DNA of 5,814 nucleotides from an uncultured Micrococcales bacterium (GTDB lineage Bacteria; Actinomycetota; Actinomycetes; Actinomycetales; Microbacteriaceae), in NCBI GenBank assembly GCA_903929105.1, contig CAIYTL010000063.1, positions 1 through 5,814 on the forward strand. The letters are read 5' to 3'. The stretch's first letter is position 1. Each line of letters opens with the position of its first letter. Both the position numbers and the translations under genes were made by a program. Below are positions 1 through 5,768 of this stretch, in pieces. The notes beneath the pieces are model-generated. The model did not search any database and was not told the origin of the DNA. It was given only the letters and a program-made list of their open reading frames with translations.

Positions 1-141
1 GGTGGTTTCGTTGCGCAAGTCTTCGTCTGTGAGGTGCGAGAAGTTCTCTTCGAGCGCATTGACTGCGGCTGCATGGTTGCGAAGTTTGCTAAGCAAGCGG
101 CCTTCGCCGGCTCGCAAAACTTTGTCGATAATGTTTGCCAT
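1..141 (-). CDS. secA: Preprotein translocase ATPase SecA, N-terminal fragment
   Basis: This is the first 47 codons of secA; the gene runs off the left edge of the window. SecA is the cytoplasmic ATPase that binds SecYEG and pushes unfolded preproteins across the membrane. The translation begins MANIIDKVLRAGEGRLL and continues with VNALEENFSHLTDEDLR, which matches the amphipathic N-terminus and the start of nucleotide-binding domain 1 in actinobacterial SecA1 (family pattern: DKVLR-GEGR, VN-LE, LTD-ELR). The ATG at 141 is preceded by GGAG (148-151) with a 6-nt spacer, a good ribosome binding site. The Walker motifs lie outside the window. It follows hpf in the same direction after 157 nt, the usual actinobacterial order, and the size of that gap suggests it may have its own promoter. 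Paralogue type (SecA1 rather than SecA2) is inferred from the context and the N-terminal match. Confidence 0.93.
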   Translation of the reverse strand, partial: MANIIDKVLRAGEGRLLSKLRNHAAAVNALEENFSHLTDEDLRNETT

Positions 142-298
142 TATTCACTCCAGACGAGTTGAGCAGTGCACGGTTGCGCACCAAAATCTTGCATAAAGTT
201 ATGCCCTTTAATCTTAGACGGCAGGGCTAAATCAAACTGCGGGCAAGCTGGTGCCAACAGCGAACATAAAGTTAACGCCGCTTTGTCGACTTTTGGGT
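142..298 (-). promoter_or_regulatory. hpf-secA intergenic region, probable secA promoter/leader
   Basis: This is the longest non-coding gap in the window. It holds the secA ribosome binding site (148-151), a perfect 14-nt dyad (191-204) and two copies of a 10-nt word. One weak minus-strand promoter candidate is TCGACA (284-289) and TATGTT (263-268), but the 15-nt spacing is short. TTGATT (230-235) and TAAGAT (211-216) also resemble promoter boxes but are only 13 nt apart. I see no convincing hairpin-plus-T-run terminator after hpf, so read-through from hpf into secA is possible. That the region drives secA is inferred from its length and position; the exact promoter is not resolved. Confidence 0.4.
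191..204. repeat. Perfect 14-nt inverted repeat (operator-like dyad) upstream of secA
   Basis: The sequence GCATAA-AG-TTATGC is a perfect dyad with 6-bp arms and a 2-nt centre. Its near edge is 50 nt upstream of the secA start codon, a position compatible with a binding site for a dimeric regulator or overlap with a promoter. The arms are too short and the centre too tight for a stable RNA hairpin, and no T-run follows, so it is not a terminator. No specific regulator can be named. Confidence 0.45.
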
Positions 299-931
299 TT
301 AGCCGAGCGCGATAACTCCGTAGTTCCAACCTTTGCGACGATAAACGACACTCGGCTTTTTGGTTTCAGAGTCGACAAACAGATAAAAGTCGTGACCGAC
401 GAGCTCCATGTGGTCGACTGCCTCGTCAACACTAAGTTCGCTGCCAACAAACTCTTTGCGACGAATCACCACTGGGCTTTCGCCCAAGTCGACTGGGTTA
501 TCGTTTTCGACCTCGGCAGCCGAAGTGTTTCGGCCAAGTAGCAAGTCGCCGTCTACTGGGTTCACGCTGAGCTCTGCAAAATCGTGGGCACTGAGCTCGG
601 TTAGCGAGAGTGGCTTGTGCTGGCCGCGGTGAACCTTATTTTTGTCGCTGAGGCGACGCAGACGCTCTGCAAGCTTGTCGAACGCGATGTCAAAAGCTGC
701 GAACTTATCGGCAGCATGGGCTTCGGCACGAATTACGTGGCCGGGTTCGGTAACAGTCAACTCAACTTGGTCTTCAATGCCGGCGGCACGTTGGTGATCG
801 TGTCGGGTCACCTTGATGCTCAGCGACTCGACGCGCGATGCAATGTGCTCGATTTTGTGAGTTCGTTCAGACACATATTCTCTAAAACGATCAGAGACCG
901 TGAGATTGCGTGATGAAATGTTTACTTGCAT
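299..931 (-). CDS. hpf: Ribosome hibernation promoting factor, long form (HPF/RaiA family)
   Basis: The 210-residue product is a long-form hibernation factor. It binds the decoding centre of the 30S subunit and dimerises 70S ribosomes into translationally silent 100S particles during stress or stationary phase. Residues 1-103 form the S30AE ribosome-binding domain (MQVNISSRNLTVSD..., then FDIAFDKLAERLRRLSDKNKVHRG). About 105-150 is a variable acidic linker. Residues 151-210 are the conserved C-terminal dimerisation domain, with SVDEAVDHMELVGHDFYLF and PSVVYRRKGWNYGVI. The start at 931 is chosen over an in-frame ATG at 943 because a strong GGAGG (937-941) lies 5 nt before 931, the upstream ATG overlaps that site, and family members begin at this point. 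It stops with TAA. It lies 55 nt downstream of comF and 157 nt upstream of secA. Function is secure from the family; its conditions of expression are not visible here. Confidence 0.96.
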   Translation of the reverse strand: MQVNISSRNLTVSDRFREYVSERTHKIEHIASRVESLSIKVTRHDHQRAAGIEDQVELTVTEPGHVIRAEAHAADKFAAFDIAFDKLAERLRRLSDKNKVHRGQHKPLSLTELSAHDFAELSVNPVDGDLLLGRNTSAAEVENDNPVDLGESPVVIRRKEFVGSELSVDEAVDHMELVGHDFYLFVDSETKKPSVVYRRKGWNYGVIALG

Positions 932-936
932 TTTTA

Positions 937-941
937 CCTCC
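937..941 (-). promoter_or_regulatory. Strong Shine-Dalgarno site that sets the hpf start
   Basis: GGAGG on the minus strand lies 5 nt upstream of the ATG at 931. An in-frame ATG at 943 overlaps this element and has no comparable site of its own. This is the best-matched ribosome binding site in the window and argues for a 210-residue rather than a 214-residue product. Confidence 0.8.
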
Positions 942-945
942 ATCG

Positions 946-974
946 CAGGCTACGTTGCCTGTAGCTAAAAGCTA
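946..974 (-). repeat. Cluster of three overlapping short inverted repeats in the hpf leader
   Basis: In the 55-nt comF-hpf gap three 5-bp inverted repeats overlap: CAGGC/GCCTG (946-961, 6-nt loop), GCTAC/GTAGC (949-965, 7-nt loop) and TAGCT/AGCTA (962-974, 3-nt loop). The first two share bases and cannot form together; the second and third also conflict. The first ends only a few bases before the GGAGG site of hpf. The repeats are visible in the sequence; any role in RNA folding is inference, and each stem alone is weak. Confidence 0.35.
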
Positions 975-986
975 GACCTATTTTTG

Positions 987-1712
987 TCACCGCGTGGGCG
1001 TTTTTGGCATTTTTTTGAGAATAGTTTCAGCAAAAGTTATGAAACCCACGATTTCAGCACCAACGCTGCGCAGAGCTCTAGCCGTTTCGAACAGCGAAGC
1101 ACCGGTGGTGACAATGTCATCAACCAAAATAATTCGCTTGTTCGACGCCGAACTTGAGGCCGACATGGTGTCGACCAAGTTTTGTTTGCGATCGCGAAGA
1201 TCTAAACCTGCTTGATCTGCGCTTTCTTTGGCTCGCCAGACCCATTGACGAGCGATTGCGAACCGCACAGGCGTTTCAAACTTGCGGCGCCCCCAGCGCG
1301 GTTCTAGAAGGTTTGTCAATGCGCCGGCAATCTCGGCGGCAGGGCTAAAACCTCGAGTCTGAATCGAACTAACCCGACTTGGCACCGGCACTAAAAAACA
1401 TGTGCCTTGGCCCGAAATACCCATCTCAGCGCAAAAATCAAACATCAACGGCGCCATGGCGCTGGCAAACCTTTCGGCCAGCACTGAGAGGCCTGACTCT
1501 TTGAAGGCGTGAACCAGAGCACCCACCCTCGGGCCAAAGTCGATTGCAGCCACGCCCTGCAAAGTCGAACCGTCAGGCGCTGGTCGCGCAACCCGTCGAG
1601 GATCAAAAGATAAATCAACCCAACATTGGTTGCAGCAGGTTGGCCCAAGGCGCCTGCACAAGACACAGCGGGTACCGAAAAGTGCGTCGATGAAACTTGA
1701 GAGCAAGGGCAT
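987..1712 (-). CDS. ComF family protein, phosphoribosyltransferase-type
   Basis: This 241-residue protein has the full ComF/GntX architecture. Near the N-terminus four cysteines form a zinc-ribbon-like pair of CxxC motifs (C16/C19 and C27/C30, with an extra C26). The middle carries LVPVPSRVSSIQTRGFSPAAEIA (about 107-129, the ComF VPVP...R...RGF signature) and DQAGLDLRDRKQNL (166-179). RIILVDDIVTTGASL (193-207) is a classical PRPP-binding loop with paired acidic residues D198/D199. ComF is known from natural competence in Bacillus and Haemophilus, but in Actinobacteria the substrate and role of this homologue are not established, so I give no gene symbol. The ATG at 1712 is firm because an in-frame TGA immediately precedes it. 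The ribosome binding site is weak (GGATGA, very close to the start). The gene follows lpqB after 74 nt with no clear terminator or promoter, and ends in TGA. Confidence 0.92.
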   Translation of the reverse strand: MPLLSSFIDALFGTRCVLCRRLGPTCCNQCWVDLSFDPRRVARPAPDGSTLQGVAAIDFGPRVGALVHAFKESGLSVLAERFASAMAPLMFDFCAEMGISGQGTCFLVPVPSRVSSIQTRGFSPAAEIAGALTNLLEPRWGRRKFETPVRFAIARQWVWRAKESADQAGLDLRDRKQNLVDTMSASSSASNKRIILVDDIVTTGASLFETARALRSVGAEIVGFITFAETILKKMPKTPTR

Positions 1713-1786
1713 TCATCCACGTTAAATAAATCAAGCGAACGGCCTCTCGCCCACAAGGCTTCGGTGCATAAAGCGCCGCGATTTAG

Positions 1787-2197
1787 CTAGTTAGCAAAGT
1801 GCACTTTGAGCACACCGCTCAAGAGGCGGCTCCAGCTAGCAGCTCGAAACTGCATCAAATCGCCACTGCTATTTAGAGCAAAACGTGTTTCAGTGGCATT
1901 GCTGCCGATAAAAGTTTCAAGGCCTTGAAGCCCTGCTATCGAGTTTTCAAAACCGCCGATGAAAAGCTCACTCGGTTGCGACCATCCGTTTTGATTCTGA
2001 CTCAAAATGCCCAAAGTTGAGCTATCTAGCCAAGAAACCGAATCAGCATTAGTTGCCTGGGTAGCAACCACAAGCTTGCCCGAAAGTGAAATCGGTCGAC
2101 CAGCACCGTTGCGAACGATGCCCAAAAGCCAAACTTCATGCCCCAACGGAGTGCTAACAACTACAGCCAAACGGGCACCCCTCTGGGCTAACCGCAA
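1787..2197 (-). CDS. lpqB: LpqB, C-terminal part, out of frame with the upstream part
   Basis: This frame encodes the end of the LpqB beta-propeller, not a separate gene. The segment from GARLAVVVSTPLGHEVWLLG onward continues directly the upstream frame's ILSFAVSPEG, the spacing expected within one propeller blade. The apparent start at 2197 is a TTG that falls inside the upstream frame and has no independent role; real coding in this frame probably begins around 2180. About 129 residues follow without a stop, ending in VLKVHFAN and TAG. Blade-like repeats are visible (ADSVSWLDSSTLGILSQ, then a closing strand near MQFRAASWSRLLSG). With the upstream 437 residues the repaired protein is about 566 residues, close to the roughly 580 of mycobacterial LpqB as I recall it. 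The absence of decay in this part suggests a recent or artefactual frameshift. Confidence 0.8.
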   Translation of the reverse strand: MRLAQRGARLAVVVSTPLGHEVWLLGIVRNGAGRPISLSGKLVVATQATNADSVSWLDSSTLGILSQNQNGWSQPSELFIGGFENSIAGLQGLETFIGSNATETRFALNSSGDLMQFRAASWSRLLSGVLKVHFAN

Positions 2198-3488
2198 AAC
2201 TCAAAATTCGTTGGCCCGCAAAATCAAGTGGCAAAAGAGTCTCTGAGCTACCGGCCTGGTCAAAGAACTTAAAGGTCGGGCTGGTCGCGCCACCCACCGA
2301 CCATAGCCAGCCTTGGCGATCAAACACCGGTGAAAGCAAGTTGAAGCGAGAATCGACCATCTTGGGTTCAGCACCGAAACCTACCAGCGATGCCTGATAG
2401 AGACCATGCGCCGTCAAAGCGGCAGCCCAGTTGCTTTCGCTAGTGATAGCAAAATCGGTTGGCTTCAGAGTTTGAACCAGCGTGCGGGTGCCGTCGATTG
2501 CGGTGGTTGAGGTTCCCGAAAGACGCGAAAGCGCGGTTTTGGTCATCACAACTGGGCTCAACGACAAACTCGGAAGATCCCACGGCGAATACTTCGGAAA
2601 ATCTTGAATATTGCGATCAGCAGAAATCTGAACTGACCGAACGCCAGGAATCTGACGCAGAGTCGCTAGCAGCTGGGCCTGAATCTCACCTTTAACGGTG
2701 CTTGAAGTTGCAAGCACCTTGCTGTTTAAGTCAACCGAGGCGATACCGGCGCTGATGGTAACCGCATCAATTGCCAACTTCGTTCCTTTAGGCAACGGAT
2801 TCTTCACAGCGCTTTGCAACCAGGAATCTGGGCCGGCTATAAGGCCATTCACCAGGCGGGTAGCAGTTGAAGCGCGCGAAGGGAACCAGCGCACGTCGGG
2901 CACCAAATAGCGGTGCTGAGAGTCAAAAAAGTACAACGCAAAGTTCTTGAAAACCACGTCGAAAACCGGCCGGCTAACGATCGTCAAATTTGGAGCCCTG
3001 CCGATGCGCCATTGGCCCGCTTCGCGCACGAAACCAAATTCATACTTATTAGTTGATTCAGCCGTTGCAACGCTAAGGCGGCCGCCTTCGTCAACAAACG
3101 CGGTTGGGTGAACTTGAACGCTGGCTCGATTGTTAGCTTCATCGACCGACACGTCGGGCAGCGAATCTACAACCACGACTTGATTATTTGGCAGCCAGGT
3201 GGTTTTAAGGTCGTTGGCTAAGTATTTGCGGGCGACGGCATAGTCATTTTGCGGGCCAGTGCCGGCACTCAAAAACCCCTGCAAAATGTCGCCGATGCTG
3301 CCACCAACCGGTGGGTCATAAGGCGAGAAATACAAGAAGTCGTTCGACGAAGCATTGCTAATGTCGGGCCCGAGCTGCACTGACCCGGCCGTGGGAATCG
3401 TCGCACAACCACTAACCAAGGTGGCCAAAACCGTTGACATAAGCGCCGCTGCCAAAGTCGAGCGCAAGACTCTTGGCTTTATATTCAC
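2154..3488 (-). CDS. lpqB: Lipoprotein LpqB, N-terminal and central part (frameshifted gene)
   Basis: LpqB is an outer-face membrane lipoprotein that interacts with the MtrB sensor and tunes MtrAB signalling in Actinobacteria. The first 27 residues are a lipoprotein signal peptide (basic start, hydrophobic core) ending in the lipobox LVSGC, with acylated Cys28. Residues around 40-180 form the N-terminal domain. About 183-300 is a GerMN domain (RYLVPDVRWFP, GIASVDLNSKVL, PGVRSVQIS). From about 310 the beta-propeller begins. The frame is correct up to G437 (AVSPEG), then reads CPFGCSC and stops at TAG (2154) because of an apparent extra base at 2178-2181. The GTG start at 3488 overlaps the mtrB stop as GTGA, with AAGG (3496-3499) 7 nt upstream, so translation is probably coupled to mtrB. 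If the frameshift is real, the product would lack most of its propeller. Confidence 0.93.
   Translation of the reverse strand: MNIKPRVLRSTLAAALMSTVLATLVSGCATIPTAGSVQLGPDISNASSNDFLYFSPYDPPVGGSIGDILQGFLSAGTGPQNDYAVARKYLANDLKTTWLPNNQVVVVDSLPDVSVDEANNRASVQVHPTAFVDEGGRLSVATAESTNKYEFGFVREAGQWRIGRAPNLTIVSRPVFDVVFKNFALYFFDSQHRYLVPDVRWFPSRASTATRLVNGLIAGPDSWLQSAVKNPLPKGTKLAIDAVTISAGIASVDLNSKVLATSSTVKGEIQAQLLATLRQIPGVRSVQISADRNIQDFPKYSPWDLPSLSLSPVVMTKTALSRLSGTSTTAIDGTRTLVQTLKPTDFAITSESNWAAALTAHGLYQASLVGFGAEPKMVDSRFNLLSPVFDRQGWLWSVGGATSPTFKFFDQAGSSETLLPLDFAGQRILSFAVSPEGCPFGCSC
2178..2181 (-). other. Probable one-base insertion causing the lpqB frameshift
   Basis: The plus strand reads CCCC here (GGGG on the coding strand). 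With four bases the frame reads PEG-CPFGCSC-stop. With three bases it reads PEG-ARLAVVVSTPLG, joining the two halves into one LpqB-like protein. A homopolymer is a common place for a sequencing or assembly error, but a genuine polymorphism or pseudogene mutation gives the same picture. Confidence 0.75.
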
Positions 3489-5068
3489 GACTTAGCCTTA
3501 GTTCGGCGGGCCTTTTTTTGCGGGGGCAGCAAAAGTGGCGAATCGTCGACGTGACCGCCCTCGGCGCGAGGTAACGTCAGCCTAAAACTGGTGCCCTCGC
3601 CCGGCTCTGACCACAGCTCAAGCTTGCCGTTGTGCAGAGCCGCGTCTTCTAGCGCGATCGCCATTCCCAGCCCGGTGCCGTCTTTGCTTCGAGACGGGTC
3701 AGCCCGATAAAAACGATCAAAAACGTGCGAAGACTGCTCGGCGTTCATTCCAACGCCGTAATCAGTAACCGAAACGGCAACAGTGTGGGCGTCAGACGCG
3801 ACTGCCACAAAAATCTCTTTTGCACCCGAGTGAATAATCGCGTTAGTCAACAGGTTGCGTACGATGCGCTCAATGCGTCGGCTATCAATATCTGCTTCGC
3901 AGTTAGCCTCAGTCAGGTCGATACGCAACTTGCAGGCCTGGTCATCTGCCAGCGGCTGCACACCGACCAAGGCCTCGCCAGCAACTTCACGAAGATCTTT
4001 TGCGCTGAGGTCAAGGCGGGCAACACCAGCGTCAAAGCGCGACATTTCGAGCAAGCCCGACAACAACGTCTCAAACTTTTGAACTTGCCGTTCAAGCCTG
4101 TCAACCACGTTCGCCGATGCCGCGTCGAGCGTCGGCTTCTTCTCGCTCAAGCTACCGAGTGAAAGCTTGATTACCGCTAACGGAGTTTTCATTTCGTGCG
4201 AAACATCTGAAACAAACCGTTGCTGCATTGTTGAAAGCTGCTTCAGCCGCTTGATCTGAGTTTCGAGGTCTTCTGCCATTCGGTTGAATGAGTGAGCCAA
4301 CACTGCGATCACGTCGTGGCCGCGTTCGGGAATTCGACGACCGAGGTCGCCAGCAGCAATCTTTTCTGAAACCGCCGAAACCACAAGCACGGGCCGCACC
4401 AACCAGTTGGTGACAAACAGCGAAACCAAACCAATCAAAATCATGGTGCTCAAGCCACCAAAAACTAACGTGCGTTGCACAAAGTCGAGAGTGTCTTGTT
4501 CGCTCTGCAGGTCATAAACCAAATACAACTCGTAGGCACCAGCCAACGGAATGTTGATGGGCGCGCCGACAATGAGGCCCGGATGCTGGCCCCCACCAAG
4601 CTGCGGTAACGAAACTGATTTGTAGTTCAGCTTGCCTTCGGCCTTTTTAACTTCGGCTCGCAAGTCGTCAGGAATCAGGCTGAGATCAAGGTCGGCAGAA
4701 ATCGGGCTTTGCAATGAAGTTGTGGTGGCTTGGCCTGGTGTTCGAATCAGCGCAACACGGCGACTTTGACTGGTGGCGCTGGTTTCAAGGTTTGGAACAA
4801 CCTGGTTCATCAAAGTTTGTAAGCCGGTTTGGTTTGAGACCGATGCTGAGGCAAAAGTGTTTTGCACGTCGGCGCTAGCACGACTAGCTTCGGTCATGAT
4901 TTGGTTGACTCTTGTGTTGAAAAGCCCGGTGCCAATCGAATAAGAAAGGAATCCGCCAACGGCGATTAGCGCCACAAAGCTGAGCATGAGCGTGAAGAGC
5001 ACAGCACGCGCCTGCAAAGAACGGCGCACAAGTGCTAATGCCCAAGAAAATGGGCCTTTTCGATTCAC
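3485..5068 (-). CDS. mtrB: Sensor histidine kinase MtrB
   Basis: MtrB is the membrane kinase that phosphorylates MtrA. In this 527-residue protein a short basic cytoplasmic start (VRRSLQARAV, as in mycobacterial MtrB) precedes TM1 (about 22-47). An extracytoplasmic sensor region spans about 48-198, followed by TM2 (about 200-221) and HAMP (about 221-275, with RPV and a central GHDVIAVLAHSFNRMAEDL). The HisKA domain has FVSDVSHEMKTPL with phospho-acceptor His291. The HATPase_c domain has the N box (RNLLTNA, N405 and N409), G1 (DYGVG, D436), F box (VFDRFYRAD) and G2 (DGTGLGMA). All catalytic boxes are intact. The tail from about 503 is disordered and ends in a lysine/arginine-rich stretch. The GTG start at 5068 directly follows the mtrA stop (TAAGTG) with only a poor ribosome binding site, pointing to translational coupling. 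The TGA stop overlaps the lpqB start. Confidence 0.96.
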   Translation of the reverse strand: MNRKGPFSWALALVRRSLQARAVLFTLMLSFVALIAVGGFLSYSIGTGLFNTRVNQIMTEASRASADVQNTFASASVSNQTGLQTLMNQVVPNLETSATSQSRRVALIRTPGQATTTSLQSPISADLDLSLIPDDLRAEVKKAEGKLNYKSVSLPQLGGGQHPGLIVGAPINIPLAGAYELYLVYDLQSEQDTLDFVQRTLVFGGLSTMILIGLVSLFVTNWLVRPVLVVSAVSEKIAAGDLGRRIPERGHDVIAVLAHSFNRMAEDLETQIKRLKQLSTMQQRFVSDVSHEMKTPLAVIKLSLGSLSEKKPTLDAASANVVDRLERQVQKFETLLSGLLEMSRFDAGVARLDLSAKDLREVAGEALVGVQPLADDQACKLRIDLTEANCEADIDSRRIERIVRNLLTNAIIHSGAKEIFVAVASDAHTVAVSVTDYGVGMNAEQSSHVFDRFYRADPSRSKDGTGLGMAIALEDAALHNGKLELWSEPGEGTSFRLTLPRAEGGHVDDSPLLLPPQKKARRTKAKS

Positions 5069-5752
5069 TTAGCTCTGGCCGGCCTTGTAACCCGCGCCGC
5101 GCACGGTCAAAACATATTTAGGGTTCTCTGGGTCGTCTTCGATCTTGCTGCGCAAGCGCTGAATGTGAACGTTCACCAACCGGGTGTCAGCTTTGTATTG
5201 GTAACCCCAAACCTGGTCAAGCAGCATCTCGCGCGAGAAAACCAAGTTTGGTTTAGCGGCCAATGTGCAAAGCAGGTTGAACTCAAGCGGGGTCAGCTGA
5301 AGTTTTTCGTCGTCGCGCTTGACCTCATGAGCGTCAAGGTCGATGCGCAACGGGCCGATTCGCAAAACCTTGTTCGCTTCGGTAATTGGCTTGCGGGCAA
5401 GGTTTACTTTGACGCGAGGCAGCAACAGCTCCATGACCTCTAGCTTGTCAATGTAGTCTTCGGCCTCAGCAATGTTGAGTGCTTCGTCATAGTCAGCGGC
5501 TTCATTTTTTGCGGTGACCATGATGATTGGCACCATCGAAAAAGTTTTGATTTCTTTGGTGATTTCGATTCCGCTCTTGCCAGGCAACTGCCAGTCAAGC
5601 AAAACCAAGTCGGGCTCAAAATCGCGAAAAGCGGCAACGGCTTCGGCGCCGTCGGTGATGCTTCGAACGATGTAGCCCTGGTTCTCGAGCTTCTCGGTAA
5701 TCAGCTCATTAAAGTCTGCGTCGTCTTCGACAAACAAGATTTTCTGCGGCAA
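5069..5752 (-). CDS. mtrA: Response regulator MtrA (OmpR/PhoB family) with atypical receiver
   Basis: MtrA is the DNA-binding partner of MtrB; in Actinobacteria it regulates cell-wall hydrolases, division and osmotic-stress genes. The 227-residue protein has a receiver domain (about 3-120) and a winged-helix effector domain (about 129-225). Receiver residues are the acidic pocket E9/D10, phospho-acceptor D53 (LVLLDWQLPGKSG), T80 and K103. The effector domain ends DTRLVNVHIQRLRSKIE...VLTVRGAGYKAG, which is diagnostic of MtrA. Oddly, the usual GADDYxxKPF reads AEAEDYIDKLEV: the proline after K103 is leucine and one residue is inserted before this motif. The start is TTG at 5752 because an in-frame TAG lies four codons upstream and no other start gives a full N-terminus; AGGGG (5759-5763) is 6 nt upstream. 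It lies 16 nt after ahcY and abuts mtrB, so it is likely co-transcribed with both. Confidence 0.95.
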   Translation of the reverse strand: MPQKILFVEDDADFNELITEKLENQGYIVRSITDGAEAVAAFRDFEPDLVLLDWQLPGKSGIEITKEIKTFSMVPIIMVTAKNEAADYDEALNIAEAEDYIDKLEVMELLLPRVKVNLARKPITEANKVLRIGPLRIDLDAHEVKRDDEKLQLTPLEFNLLCTLAAKPNLVFSREMLLDQVWGYQYKADTRLVNVHIQRLRSKIEDDPENPKYVLTVRGAGYKAGQS

Positions 5753-5758
5753 GGCAAA

Positions 5759-5763
5759 CCCCT
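5759..5763 (-). promoter_or_regulatory. Ribosome binding site supporting the TTG start of mtrA
   Basis: AGGGG on the minus strand is placed 6 nt before the TTG at 5752. The neighbouring in-frame TAG (5762-5764) excludes any longer reading, so this site and the TTG together define the mtrA start. Confidence 0.6.
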
Positions 5764-5768
5764 AGTTT

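Noticed and set aside
251..913. Plus-strand open frames of 74-98 codons opposite hpf
   Set aside because: They lie antisense to a well-conserved hpf, have no ribosome binding sites or recognisable domains, and are explained as shadows of its codon pattern.
932..943. Alternative hpf start at the ATG at 943
   Set aside because: The ATG overlaps the GGAGG site that serves the ATG at 931, and family members begin at the equivalent of 931.
962..990. Promoter for hpf made of GTGACA (985-990) and TAGCTA (962-967), 17 nt apart
   Set aside because: The -35 box is close to consensus, but the -10 box matches poorly and lacks the final T; not strong enough to list as a feature.
1445..1756. A 103-codon minus-strand frame overlapping the comF start
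   Set aside because: It is out of frame with the comF motifs, mixes the comF 5' region in another frame, and resembles no family; the ComF frame explains the sequence.
1713..1786. Promoter or terminator in the 74-nt lpqB-comF gap
   Set aside because: Only a 4-bp stem with a 10-nt loop and loosely matching boxes (TTGTGG, then TGATTT) are present; no T-run. I see nothing convincing in it.
2154..2197. Programmed ribosomal frameshift in lpqB
   Set aside because: LpqB homologues are encoded in one frame, and there is no convincing slippery site with stimulator; a one-base indel in a short homopolymer is simpler.
3725..4162. A 145-codon plus-strand open frame opposite mtrB
   Set aside because: It overlaps the HisKA/HATPase coding region, whose motifs are all intact on the minus strand, and shows no protein family features.
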